Of a stretch of DNA of 64,000 bases, positions 11,018 through 21,719 are shown piece after piece (position 1 is the first letter of the stretch; the number at the start of each line of letters is the position of its first letter). Origin of the DNA: Symsagittifera roscoffensis (lineage: Eukaryota; Xenacoelomorpha; Acoela; Convolutidae); contig NC_087070.1 of NCBI RefSeq assembly GCF_963678635.1, positions 53,170,750 to 53,234,749 on the forward strand, given 5' to 3'. Made by a program: the position numbers and the translations under genes. Below the pieces are notes generated by a model, which did no database searches, had not been told where the DNA came from, and worked only from the letters and a program-made list of their open reading frames with translations.

Positions 11018-12018
11018 AAAACCTTCTACTGTCTGATCCTGGTCGAGTTAAAGTCTTTAGGAAAATTATTGATCGCCAATCGGGGAAACCTCTGTATAAA
11101 CTAACCAAGTTTAAGATTGTTCGTGTTACGGATCATACTTATATTACCGACAATGGGAAAGTCTACCGAAAAAATCAAATCTGTCTCAAACCTAATTTTC
11201 GGTCTACGGTTTTAGTTGCTCCGAACACTATAGCTGATCGCGTCTAAGCTTCGGGTTCAACTTCTCGAGGAGCGGCTAAACGGACTGTCACGCGGTCGCA
11301 GCCTGTGTTACTGGAACAACGGCCAAACAATCCCCCTCTCTCTACCCCAATGGTGGATCTCACTGCTGATTCTTCCAGTGAAAATTCGTTTAGATCAAAC
11401 AACGGTCGTCAGGTGGCTCGAGATCCGGTTACTACCGGAAAACGCCAGAGGTTTCGGTGTGACTCGCTTCCAGTTCGAGTCCTCTAGCCTGCGGAGCCTC
11501 CTGAAGTTAGTACATCTAGTCCTGAAATTATGATTTCGTCTCCTGAAAAGGAGGTGTCAAAAGATTTGAATCCCCCCTCTCATTCAGCGTCCTCAGTGCT
11601 GCCTTCCTCTTACCCTTCCCTTTCTCTACCTGCAAAACCAGTGGTGGACGATACCGAGTCGATCAGGACGTCTTACCGTAGCAAAAAGCAAACTCAGTTT
11701 TTCGGCGATCCGTTGCGGCATTCGGTAAAATTAGTAGAAGAGGATCAAATTTTGCCCTCTGCAACGACATTAATTTCACCTCCCATACCAGTCACTGAGG
11801 AACAGATTATGCCCTCAGATGCGCCGAACGTGTCCACCTCATCACCACGGAAACAACTTATTTGCGATCGTTTTCCGCTTCAATCTTCAACTCAGTCGTC
11901 GTCTTCTCTCGCTCACAGGAAGGAAACCACTGGCACAGATTCAGTCGTCGTCTTCTCTCGCTCACAGGAAGGAAACCACTGGCACAGATTGACCATATCG
12001 CCAGGGAAAAACTATTAA
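11018..12018 (+). pseudogene. Post-integrase and 3' region of the gypsy element
   Basis: Begins with a basic segment (LYKLTKFKIVRVTDHTYI) that may be the integrase C-terminal domain, followed by Ser/Thr/Pro-rich sequence rich in SSP and PPSHSASS. A 48-49 base segment is present twice in tandem near 11896-11990. No envelope features (signal peptide, furin site, membrane anchor) were seen. Confidence 0.55.
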
Positions 12019-12159
12019 AAACTTGTTAAAACTAATCGAACTTTAGCTAAGATATTATTTTGCTTTACTGTACGCAATTGTGTGGGATAGGGGGGCTATC
12101 AATCATTTGCTCGTCCGGGTGCAGTTTATTTCTCTCTAATTTTGATGTTTTCAAAAAAA

Positions 12160-12175
12160 TTTTCCCCGCGGGGAA
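12160..12175 (+). other. Polypurine-tract-like site before the 3' LTR
   Basis: GCGGGGAA directly precedes the TG start of the 3' LTR, in the position expected for plus-strand priming. The tract is short. Confidence 0.4.
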
Positions 12176-12506
12176 TGTCGTGAGGCGACCTTTGGTACCT
12201 CGTAAGTTATTTGGGCTTTTGCAGTCATACTGCAAAAGTGACACTAATTATATTAACCAAGGTCATTGTTCTAACCTCTATTCAATACCACGCTGAGCGT
12301 GTTCATTTCTTATTTGTTATCACTACTGTTCGCTAGTAAATCTGATTCTACATAAACTCATGATCTATCGGGATAAATTTCCTAAACCGAGATTATGTTC
12401 GAAACTAAGCATCAAAGTAATTCAAACTAACAAAGTATCTAACCCTAAAACAATTTACTTATTGTTCAGCAACAAAGTTTTTATTCTAAAACTTCGGTCA
12501 ATCTCA
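12176..12506 (+). repeat. 3' LTR of the gypsy element
   Basis: 331 bases, starts TGTCGTGAGG, ends CAATCTCA, and is followed by the right target-site duplication AACTG. Confidence 0.88.
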
Positions 12507-13317
12507 AACTGAACGAAAGTTTCTTCAAGTTTTAATTGAGAAAAGCTTTGCTGAAAGCTGCATTGGTGGTAATCTCATTTAAGAAATTTTTATTTTGCTT
12601 TCAAACACTCCTTTTTCATCGACTCTTATACTTTCGTCAAACATAATCACAAGATACCATGAAAAAAAAACTGTAAAACAAATTTAGCAACAAAAAGGAA
12701 CGTTCCAACGTAAAATCATCGTTAAAACAAAGTTGTCATAGCTAGAAAGTTTGTGCTTCTCATTGCTGATTTTTTTTTATCCAAAATTGATTCAGTCTTC
12801 CACCTATAAATCATAAATAAGTATTGGCGAATCAACGCGGAATAAAATTTTGAGATTAATTAAGATGGTCATTTACAAAACATCAATAATCTATATACTT
12901 TTAAATCATCCAAAAAAATGTTCAAAAAACTGGGTTAGCATTTTTCTCTTGAAAATTATTGCAGGATATTGAACCTGGGTACTTAATTTTAGCAATTTTG
13001 GATTAATTTGGATGTAATAAAAGTTATTCTGCTATCAAAATTGGAGTGATGTTTTTTCAGACAACCTAGAAAACTTATAATTAAATGTCTTAGGCGGAGT
13101 TTTTTGTTCCACCTAAAAACAATGACGGCTTGATTTCATATACAAAAACAAGGATGCTCTTACAAGGGCAAAACCTTGAAGGTTATGACTGCGCTTTAAA
13201 ATCTATGGAGTAGTGATAGCTTTAGAACACATTAATTAAACTTTCCAAAAAAATTGAATATCTTTTTAGATTTTTTTGCAAAAATCTTTCAACCACTCGC
13301 TGTGTCTTGAGCTGACA
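12507..13317. other. Unique flank carried in the tandem unit
   Basis: AT-rich DNA with no gene or known element seen. It begins with the AACTG target-site copy and is repeated at 14785-15595. It ends where the R2 block begins. Confidence 0.5.
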
Positions 13318-13319
13318 TT

Positions 13320-13822
13320 AAAAAAAAATTCACATGCGACCATTTTATATGAATGGGTTTAAAGATTACCACTATGGCCTGCATGGGACAAAAAACACGC
13401 GATGTATTTTGCCCTATTAACGCGTATGCTGGAAACAACCTATCGCTTTGTTTTTTTTTGTATGGTGTGTGGGGGTGCTTTTCAATTTTTTTTTTATTTT
13501 TCAAAATCAAAATTTATCAATTTTTATAAGGCGAACACTGCTCCATAGACCTTAGACGGCAGTCGGAACATTCAGGGCTTTGCCTTGATAGAAGCAGTCT
13601 TGTTCTTAGTATAAAACTTGTTCGATTGCGAAAAAACTTAACGCAATTAAATATTTCGAGCTTATGCATTCAACATAATAAATATATAAACGAGCACACA
13701 CATAAATTAGCAAACGACAATTTTTTATGCTAAAAGTTAGCAAAAATGATCAAAGCAAGCATTATTTTTAAATTTGATCTCATTGTGTCAATATAGTTAT
13801 TAGGGTATATAAAAGGAGGTGT
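13320..13822 (-). repeat. R2 block in tandem unit 1
   Basis: Same block order, read in reverse, as 18930-18390: CTATTAACGCG, a T-rich tract next to GTGTGTGGGGG, then CCTTAGACGGCAGTCGGAACATTCAGGG. It is the likely source of the block found inside the gypsy element. Confidence 0.65.
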
Positions 13823-14453
13823 CAAAAGGAGGTGTCAAAAGATTTGAATCCCCCCTCTCATTCAGCGTCCTCAGTGCTGCCTTCCTCTTACCCTTCCCTT
13901 TCTCTACCTGCACAACCAGTGGTGGACGATACCGAGTCGATCAGGACGTCTTACCGTAGCAAAAAGCAAACTCAGTTTTTTGGCGATCCGTTGCGGCATT
14001 CGGTAAAATTAGTAGAAGAGGATCAAATTTTGCCCTCTGCAACGACATTAATTTCACCTCCCATACCAGTCACTGAGGAACAGATTATGCCCTCAGATGC
14101 GCCGAACGTGTCCACCTCATCACCACGGAAACAACTTATTTGCGATCGTTTTCCGCTTCAATCTTCAACTCAGTCGTCGTCTTCTCTCGCTCACAGGAAG
14201 GAAACCACTGGCACAGATTCAGTCGTGGTCTTCTCTCGCTCACAGGAAGGAAACCACTGGCACAGATTGACCATATCGCCAGGGAAAAACTATTAAAAAC
14301 TTGTTAAAACTAATCGAACTTTAGCTAAGATATTATTTTGCTTTACTGTACGCAATTGTGTGGGATAGGGGGGATATCAATCATTTGCTCGTCCGGGTGC
14401 AGTTTATTTCTCTCTAATTTTGATGTTTTCAAAAAAATTTTCCCCGCGGGGAA

Positions 14454-14784
14454 TGTCGTGAGGCGACCTTTGGTACCTCGTAAGTTATTTGGGCTTTTGC
14501 AGTCATACTGCAAAAGTGACACTAATTATATTAACCAAGGTCATTGTTCTAACCTCTATTCAATACCACGCTGAGCGTGTTCATTTCTTATTTGTTATCA
14601 CTACTGTTCGCTAGTAAATCTGATTCTACATAAACTCATGATCTATCGGGATAAATTTCCTAAACCGAGATTATGTTCGAAACTAAGCATCAAAGTAATT
14701 CAAACTAACAAAGTATCTAACCCTAAAACAATTTACTTATTGTTCAGCAACAATGTTTTTATTCTAAAACTTCGGTCAATCTCA
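14454..14784 (+). repeat. Extra LTR copy in tandem unit 2
   Basis: 331 bases, essentially identical to the 3' LTR (one difference seen). It was made by segmental duplication, not by its own insertion: it has the duplicated flank AACTGAACG on the right and element sequence on the left. Confidence 0.88.
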
Positions 14785-15597
14785 AACTGAACGAAAGTTT
14801 CTTCAAGTTTTAATTGAGAAAAGCTTTGCTGAAAGCTGCATTGGTGGTAATCTCATTTAAGAAATTTTTATTTTGCTTTCAAACACTCCTTTTTCATCAA
14901 CTCTTATACTTTCGTCAAACATAATCACAAGATACCATGAAAAAAAAACTGTAAAACAAATTTAGCAACAAAAAGGAACGTTCCAACGTAAAATCATCGT
15001 TAAAACAAAGTTGTCATAGCTAGAAAGTTTGTGCTTCTCATTGCTGATTTTTTTTTATCCAAAATTGATTCAGTCTTCCACCTATAAATCATAAATAAGT
15101 ATTGGCGAATCAACGCGGAATAAAATTTTGAGATTAATTAAGATGGTCATTTACAAAACATCAATAATCTATATACTTTTAAATCATCCAAAAAAATGTT
15201 CAAAAAACTGGGTTAGCATTTTTCTCTTGAAAATTATTGCAGGATATTGAACCTGGGTACTTAATTTTAGCAATTTTGGATTAATTTGGATGTAATAAAA
15301 GTTATTCTGCTATCAAAATTGGAGTGATGTTTTTTCAGACAACCTAGAAAACTTATAATTAAATGTCTTAGGCGGAGTTTTTTGTTCCACCTAAAAACAA
15401 TGACGGCTTGATTTCATATACAAAAACAAGGATGCTCTTACAAGGGCAAAACCTTGAAGGTTATGACTGCGCTTTAAAATCTATGGAGTAGTGATAGCTT
15501 TAGAACACATTAATTAAACTTTCCAAAAAAATTGAATATCTTTTTAGATTTTTTTGCAAAAATCTTTCAACCACTCGCTGTGTCTTGAGCTGACATT

Positions 15598-16100
15598 AAA
15601 AAAAAATTCACATGCGACCATTTTCTATGAATGGGTTTAAAGATTACCACTATGGCCTGCATGGGACAAAAAACACGCGATGTATTTTGCCCTATTAACG
15701 CGTATGCTGGAAACAACCTATCGCTTTGTTTTTTTTTGTATGGTGTGTGGGGGTGCTTTTCAATTTTTTTTTATTTTTCAAAATCAAAATTTATCAATTT
15801 TTATAAGGCGAACACTGCTCCATAGACCTTAGACGGCAGTCGGAACATTCAGGGCTTTGCCTTGATAGAAGCAGTCTTGTTCTTAGTATAAAACTTGTTC
15901 GATTGCGAAAAAACTTAACGCAATTAAATATTTCGAGCCTATGCATTCAACATAATAAATATATAAACGAGCACACACATAAATTAGCAAACGACAATTT
16001 TTCATGCTAAAAGTTAGCAAAAATGATCAAAGCAAGCATTATTTTTAAATTTGATCTCATTGTGTCAATATAGTTATTAGGGTATATAAAAGGAGGTGTC
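15598..16100 (-). repeat. R2 block in tandem unit 2
   Basis: Differs from the unit 1 block at only a few positions, including a T-run length. It leads into the partial third unit. Confidence 0.65.
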
Positions 16101-16465
16101 AAAAGGAGGTGTCAAAAGATTTGAATCCCCCCTCTCATTCAGCGTCCTCAGTGCTGCCTTCCTCTTACCCTTCCCTTTCTCTACCTGCACAACCAGTGGT
16201 GGACGATACCGAGTCGATCAGGACGTCTTACCGTAGCAAAAAGCAAACTCAGTTTTTTGGCGATCCGTTGCGGCATTCGGTAAAATTAGTAGAAGAGGAT
16301 CAAATTTTGCCCTCTGCAACGACATTAATTTCACCTCCCATACCAGTCAGTGAGGAACAGATTATGCCCTCAGATGCGCCGAACGTGTCCACCTCATCAC
16401 CACGGAAACAACTTATTTGCGATCGTTTTCCGCTTCAATCTTCAACTCAGTCGTCGTCTTCTCTT

Positions 16466-17340
16466 CGTCTTCTAGGACGGATTATATCTTCGCTTACGCG
16501 CTAATAGCACAAAATCTATCGCACAATAATTATGCCAAGTTGGCCAAACTGGCAATATTGATACTCCCATAATTTTAGAAAAAACCACAGGTGAATTTTT
16601 TTTTAATTTGAACGTCGAAAGCACAACCAGATCTTTAGGCTGATAGAAAAAACTTCCGTCAAAAGTGGCTAGTTAAAACTTCTAATTTTGTCTGAAGAAA
16701 AATATATTCTGACAACTTCTCGAAAGTCGGAACAATGAATTTCGACGATATATTCTAGTCACGTTTGTCTGTTTGTGGAAAGATTGCTTGCCACAATTTT
16801 CCTAAATTTCTTAAACATCATGAGAAAGCGATCCCCAGAAGAAAATCCTTTGAAACTGACAAATATTTTTACATTAACGTAGTATGATTATTAACTTGTT
16901 TTTGATCCGACTTTCAAAGAAAACTGAACCATAATGCATAGTGTGGTTTATTTTTTCAGTCAAATTGTGGCAATCAAAATAATAATTCTTAACAAAACAT
17001 TTTTATGCTTCATTGAAGAAATCGACAAATTTAAGAAGATATTTACCTCTGATCATTTTTTGGAAAACTTTGGGAGTTTGAAAGAGATTTTTCCAGTATC
17101 CTGAAAGTGTACAGCGAATTATTTATTCGTGGCGAATTATCCCGCACATCAAAATCATTCGAAATTGAATTTAGGCTAGCTAATTGGGCGTATTAATTTT
17201 GCTTGATTTAAGTTTTCACAATTGATCTTCCAGATTGTCCAAAATTTATAGTTTTCAAAAAATTTTTCTCCTAAAACTATTCGATTTGGATTAAGGAGAG
17301 TCGTAACATTCAGGGCTTTGCCCTGAATTACGATTCTACC
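16466..17340 (+). repeat. Dispersed repeat R2, inverted copy
   Basis: Starts GGACGGATTATATCTTCGC and shares with 18640-18930 the series TTACGCG.TAATAGC, CAAA.TGGCAAT, TCAAAA.TGGCTAGTTAAAA, TTGTCTGAAGAAAAA and CGAAAGTCGGAACAAT. It ends near the hairpin CAGGGCTTTGCCCTG (17314-17328). It is inverted relative to the R2 blocks at 13320 and 15598. No reading frame is evident. Confidence 0.6.
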
Positions 17341-17414
17341 TGTTTCAAACTACAGTCTAATCAAAAACATTTTTGTAGAACAAGTTTAAATCTGAGAAAG
17401 TTGACAAATGATTC

Positions 17415-17500
17415 GAGGTCCAGTGGCAGGAGTGGATCTAAGATTATTTCGAGGAAGGGGGATTCGGATTTTCAAAAATTTTGTCAACCTTTGTTGTTTT
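17415..17500. mobile_element. hAT-like element fragment
   Basis: CAGGAGTGGATCTAAGATT followed by TCGAGGAAGGGGGATTC and TTTCAAAAATTTTGTC matches the left-end layout at 222 and 27977. The other end was not found. A short direct repeat, CCGCCTCTGTCC, follows at about 17610-17640. Confidence 0.4.
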
Positions 17501-18389
17501 AGGTCGAAAAAATTGATTTTCCGAGTGCTCTCAAAACACTATAAAAACATTATGTTGACAAAAAAATTCAGCGCCGCTGGCAAATATTTGAACTGTGTCC
17601 AGTGGAGTTTCCGCCTCTGTCCATATTCCGCCTCTGTCCAGTGGAGTTTTATGATTTTCTATTATTGCTATTGCTGAGTGATCTTCAAAATATGTAAGTT
17701 TGGAATTTCTAGTCGAATTTCGCGCTACATGTTTTGACCGTAGAAGAACATTTTTTAGAAATTCACAAAATTTTATGATTTGCTACTTAACTTTTCAACT
17801 TCCAAATCGAAGAAGATACAGGATGAAAATGATGAAAGTAGAAAATTTGATCAGATGTTTCATTTGCTATATTGCAGTTAAGCTCAAAATTGTCCTTCAG
17901 TGCGTCATTTTTTTTCAGCTAAATTTTTGCGAGTTTTGTTTTGTCAAAAAGCACCCATTCTGTCTGCCAAAAACTTGCTTCAAAGTAACATGGCTGAAAA
18001 CCTTAGAGATCTTTGAGCTTCTGAAATGATTGGCTATTACTGGGGTGAACATCGCCACCAAAAAAAGAGTTGAAGGCGTAGATTTTTAGGTAAGAGATAA
18101 CGTAGGTTTTTCAAAAGATGCTATACAAGTAATAACCAACAAAGTTTTCACAGTTAAATCAAAGTAAATAATAGGCTGCGTGTATAGTAGTTAGGAGAAC
18201 TTACCAAATCTTTGAAGTATCGACTCAAGTACTTAAAACATATCCAGGAAATTGTAAATGCATATGAGTTCTTTTTATGCATCTTTATATTTTATCTTGT
18301 TGGCAAAAAATTTCTAAAACCACTGATTTCAGTTTTTACAGCACTTCTAATGGACTATACAGTTGAACTAGGAAAAATAATCACAATAG

Positions 18390-18930
18390 GAACAAGACTG
18401 CTCGTATCAGGGCGCAGCCCTGAATGTTCCGACTGCCTTTTAAGGTTTATTGAGCAGCAGTAATACATAAAAAAACTAAATTAAATAAAATAAAATGAAA
18501 GTTTTTTTTTTAAAATTTGAAATTTTTTATGAAAATCATCCCCCCACACGCCAAATAAAGTACAAAAAGGTAGATTTCGTTCCTTGTAACAAATCAATTA
18601 TGGCAAATAAGCTTCGTTCAACCAATTTGGAACGATTTCTAAGACGGATTAAATCTCCGCTTACGCGTTAATAGCGCGAATTATATCGCGCGTTAATTGT
18701 CCCAAATTGGTCAAAATGGCCAAAATGGCAATCTTTAAACCCTCATAACTTTACGAAAAATGATCACAGGTAAAATATCTTCTCAAATTTAGGCTCAGGA
18801 CAACAATAGCTTTCGAATGATATTAAAAAAATTCTGTCAAAAATGGCTAGTTAAAAAGTCGAAATTTGTCTGAAGAAAAAAAAACCACCAGAGCATAAAT
18901 ATTCCGTTACTTTCGTATCGAAAGTCGGAA
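18390..18930 (+). repeat. Dispersed repeat R2, second inverted copy
   Basis: Contains the reverse complement of every landmark of the 13320-13822 block: CAGGGCGCAGCCCTGAATGTTCCGACTGCC at 18409-18438, CCCCCACACGCC near 18541, and CTTACGCGTTAATAGCGCG near 18660. It continues with the same downstream series as 16466-17000. Confidence 0.6.
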
Positions 18931-20140
18931 CAATAATTTGCTTTTTCACATGTGACAAGATGCCAACAGAGACATTTCTGTAAAAATGATGGATTAAACC
19001 TAATGAGAATGGTTAATTCAAATTTACTTGACGCGCAACAAGAACTATACAAGATTGTAAGCATGGCAAATTGAAATCGGCTTGTGATAAGTTCGCTGAG
19101 TTTTTGAATCAAGAATATTCACGTTGTGTCTCTAAAAAGATGAAATTTTGAGAGGAAATCAAAAACTTGGGTAAAAAATTACCACGGATGAAAAAATCTG
19201 TAGACAAAACAAAAAATACATCGTGTACAATTTTGTCTTCAGAGACAAGAATCCAAAATATTTTTAATGTCGCCAAATCTCACTATATTATGAATCTCTA
19301 TTATTTATTGCTTTTTTTGCTTTATCATTCGATTTTATCTACTGATTTTGCAAGGCAATTACAGTTCCCAAGCAAAAAGTGCGGTTTGCTAATTTTTGTA
19401 AAAATTAAAAATGATTTCATTTCTTAACGTAGTTTCCAAAATGCATGTTTGTTTTGTGGTGGGACCAAGTTTCCCTAAATGAACACAAGTTAAGCAGGTC
19501 TAGCAGCGTTTATAGTCGGTCAGTTTTGAACTGTGCCGAGGTACAAGTCGCCGGCACTGGAGTTTATGGATAACAATCGACTATATTGGTTTCTTCCTGT
19601 CAGGGTCTATAAAATTTAAAAATTACCGATTAGAACCGATTAAAATTATTATTTTTTGCAGATCAATAAAATCCTTCTTAATCGATTACATTCAATTAAA
19701 ATGTATTGTCAATTTTTCTGAAACTATTCTTAAAATTTGCGGTATAAACACAGTGTAGTATATTCAAAACTTAACAGTTGTTTTCGGATTGAAACACGTG
19801 AAATCAGATAAAACTTGGTTTACTTTGGCTTGGAAAATAGTTATCTTGTTTTTTTTTTGGCTCACATTTATTCACTTAATTTCTTTGTTTTCGAATTTTT
19901 TTGCTGATCTTTTCTTTTTTTACTATATTCTCTCTAAAAACCTATTTACGTCCCTTGTCGTTGTCCCTCCAAAATACGACCCCTCTCCAGTGTAGACACC
20001 CCCCCCCATATCACGTGGGATGGTAACATAGTGGTAAATTTTTCTTGTATCAAATTGAGTAGGTTTAGATTGCGAGTAGGCCGTAAGTAACGCAGATATT
20101 TTGCAAGTTTTGCATAGAATTTTGCACAAAAAAAGTTATC
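18931..20140. other. Unrecognised AT-rich DNA
   Basis: No gene or complete element seen. Around 19485-19560 there is a more G/C-rich patch containing AAGTTAAGCAGG, a possible fragment of a 5S rRNA-like sequence (see findings). The region 19600-19760 has scattered CGATTA words related to the palindromic repeat downstream. Confidence 0.35.
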
Positions 20141-20149
20141 CATTATAAT

Positions 20150-21700
20150 CAGTTATAGTGAATTTTAATGGATTGTGTTGTTACGGAAATAGTCGATTCT
20201 AATGACAATATTTTCGATTTTGGGGTCTAAATTTTGGCAGACTTATTTGGTTCGAATTTATAACACTTCTAATAGGGTACACTAGATTGTATTCATACAA
20301 CCTCTGCTGAACTTTGAGGAGCTCGGTACCAACAGTCCGTGAGAACAGCCCGGTTCAACAACCCGTGAGAATCTGTTTGCGATTCTCATGGACGATACAA
20401 TTAATGAAATCTTGCTCTCAACTTCAACTGCTGACAGTGAACCTCCTAAAAATGCAAAGAAGTGCTACTAAAATTGAGAAAAAAATTGGAGGACAGAATT
20501 CGGGCACAAATTATATGGCCAGTTATTTTCTGAAGTTGTTAGTTGCTTGCTTTAAATTTATCTGTGAAACAGTTCATTTTTTTTTAAAATCCGGGATATT
20601 GGCTGAACTACCCGCATTTAAAAAAAGTGAAAACAAATCGATTATAATGGAGTTTCGTGGTCTATAAAGTTGTAAATATAATCGATTCCCATGTTACGCT
20701 CAGACAACAAAAGTGGACTAAAAATGGATTTTGATCCGTTTTTTTTCCGCAAAAATATAATGCATTATAGTTCAATTGAAATCTATTATAATGGATTATA
20801 TAAGAAATAAAAAATCACAATAAAAAGGATTTTTTTTTTCACTTTCCTTGTTTAGCTTTTTAAAATGCATTATAATTAATTTAAAATCCATTATAATGGA
20901 TTATATAATAAGTAGAAAATCACAATAAAATGGATTTTTTTTTACTTTCTTTGTTTCTTTCCGTTGAAAAATGGATTATAATGGATTATATATTAAGTAG
21001 AAAATCACAACACAATGGATTTTTTTTTCGCTCCGTTGAAAAATTGGTTGCAATTTTAAATTGATTCCCTCATTCATAATATATTTCATAATCGTTCAGC
21101 ATCGCAATTATCAACTCCACAACCTGCATATCACAGAAATGAGCTCAAGTTTAGCAGGAGACAATTACAGCCAATCATAATATGGTTTAAGAAAAAGAAA
21201 TCAGACTGCTTGTAAATTAATTTTGTCGGTTGGCCGAGCTGGATTTTCAGAGTATTGAGATTTAGTTTCTGCACCCCTCCTGAGTTATCATAGTAAACTT
21301 GAATAAACATCATTTTTGCTTTTTTCATTGATTCTGAGGTCGCACGTTTTCAAGTTTTTTTCTTCGAAAAATTGTAAGTAAAAAAGGTAATAAAAGCTTT
21401 TTTTACCATTTTAGAAAAACTAAAAATTATCAAGATAAATACTACAAAGTTGCACCACCAACGATATAATGACCTGAGAAATTAAATGGATTAATTGATT
21501 CAGCGTGATATAATATTAGACAGAAACAAAAGTTAACAAAAGTAAAAAAAAAATCGATTTTAATGGAGTAAAAATGGATTTTGTTGCCTCGAAAAATAGT
21601 AACATTGTAATCCATTTTTAATTGATTATAATCAATTTTTTTTTCACTTTTGTGGGCAGTGACAACGAAACTCAATTATAATCGATTTTTATTCATGGAA
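20150..21700. repeat. Palindrome-rich ATTATAAT repeat region (R3)
   Basis: The words GGATTATAATGGATTATATA and AATCACAATAAAATGGATTTTTT recur at about 20791, 20896 and 20981 (spacings about 105 and 85), a degenerate tandem repeat. Related words lie at 20160-20215, 20640-20700 and 21550-21690. Perfect palindromes include TCCATTATAATGGA (20887-20900) and AATTGATTATAATCAATT (21620-21637). No coding frame is seen. Confidence 0.55.
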
Positions 21701-21719
21701 ATCCAATGCGGGTAGAAAC

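Larger units (their letters stand above)
4816..12506 (+). mobile_element. Ty3/gypsy LTR retrotransposon, old and broken
   Basis: Both ends are defined: LTRs beginning TGTCGTGAGG and ending CAATCTCA, flanked by the same 5-bp duplication AACTG (4811-4815 and 12507-12511). Parts in order are the 5' LTR, a primer-binding-like site, a gag-like region with zinc knuckles, protease, reverse transcriptase, RNase H, integrase, a post-integrase region, a short purine tract and the 3' LTR. Integrase lying after RNase H is the Ty3/gypsy order. No envelope-like region was recognised. The LTRs differ at roughly 14 positions plus one small indel over 330 bases (about 4 percent), so it is not a recent insertion. 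It looks broken in several places, and its interior is rearranged, with a stretch of pol present twice around a block of flank-derived repeat. Confidence 0.9.
11563..16465 (+). repeat. Tandem duplication, unit 2,278 bp (two copies plus a partial third)
   Basis: The marker GATTTGAATCCCCCC occurs at 11563, 13841 and 16118, giving spacings of 2278 and 2277. Each full unit holds the 3' end of the gypsy element, a complete LTR, about 800 bases of unique flank and an R2 block. I count about 10 differences between the two full units (about 0.4 percent). The third copy ends near 16465, where an R2 repeat in the opposite orientation begins. Each internal unit junction carries a short doubled motif (AGGAGGTGTCAAA). 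Confidence 0.9.

Noticed and set aside
14454-14784. Second independent insertion of the LTR element or a solo LTR
   Set aside because: Both flanks are copied parts of the tandem unit, so it arose by segmental duplication.
19789-19995. 68-codon hydrophobic frame as a membrane protein
   Set aside because: It is T-rich low-complexity sequence with no splice context or family motif.
20319-20330. GAGCTCGGTACC, as in a cloning-vector polylinker
   Set aside because: Only 12 bases match and the flanks are unlike vector on both sides, so chance is the better explanation.
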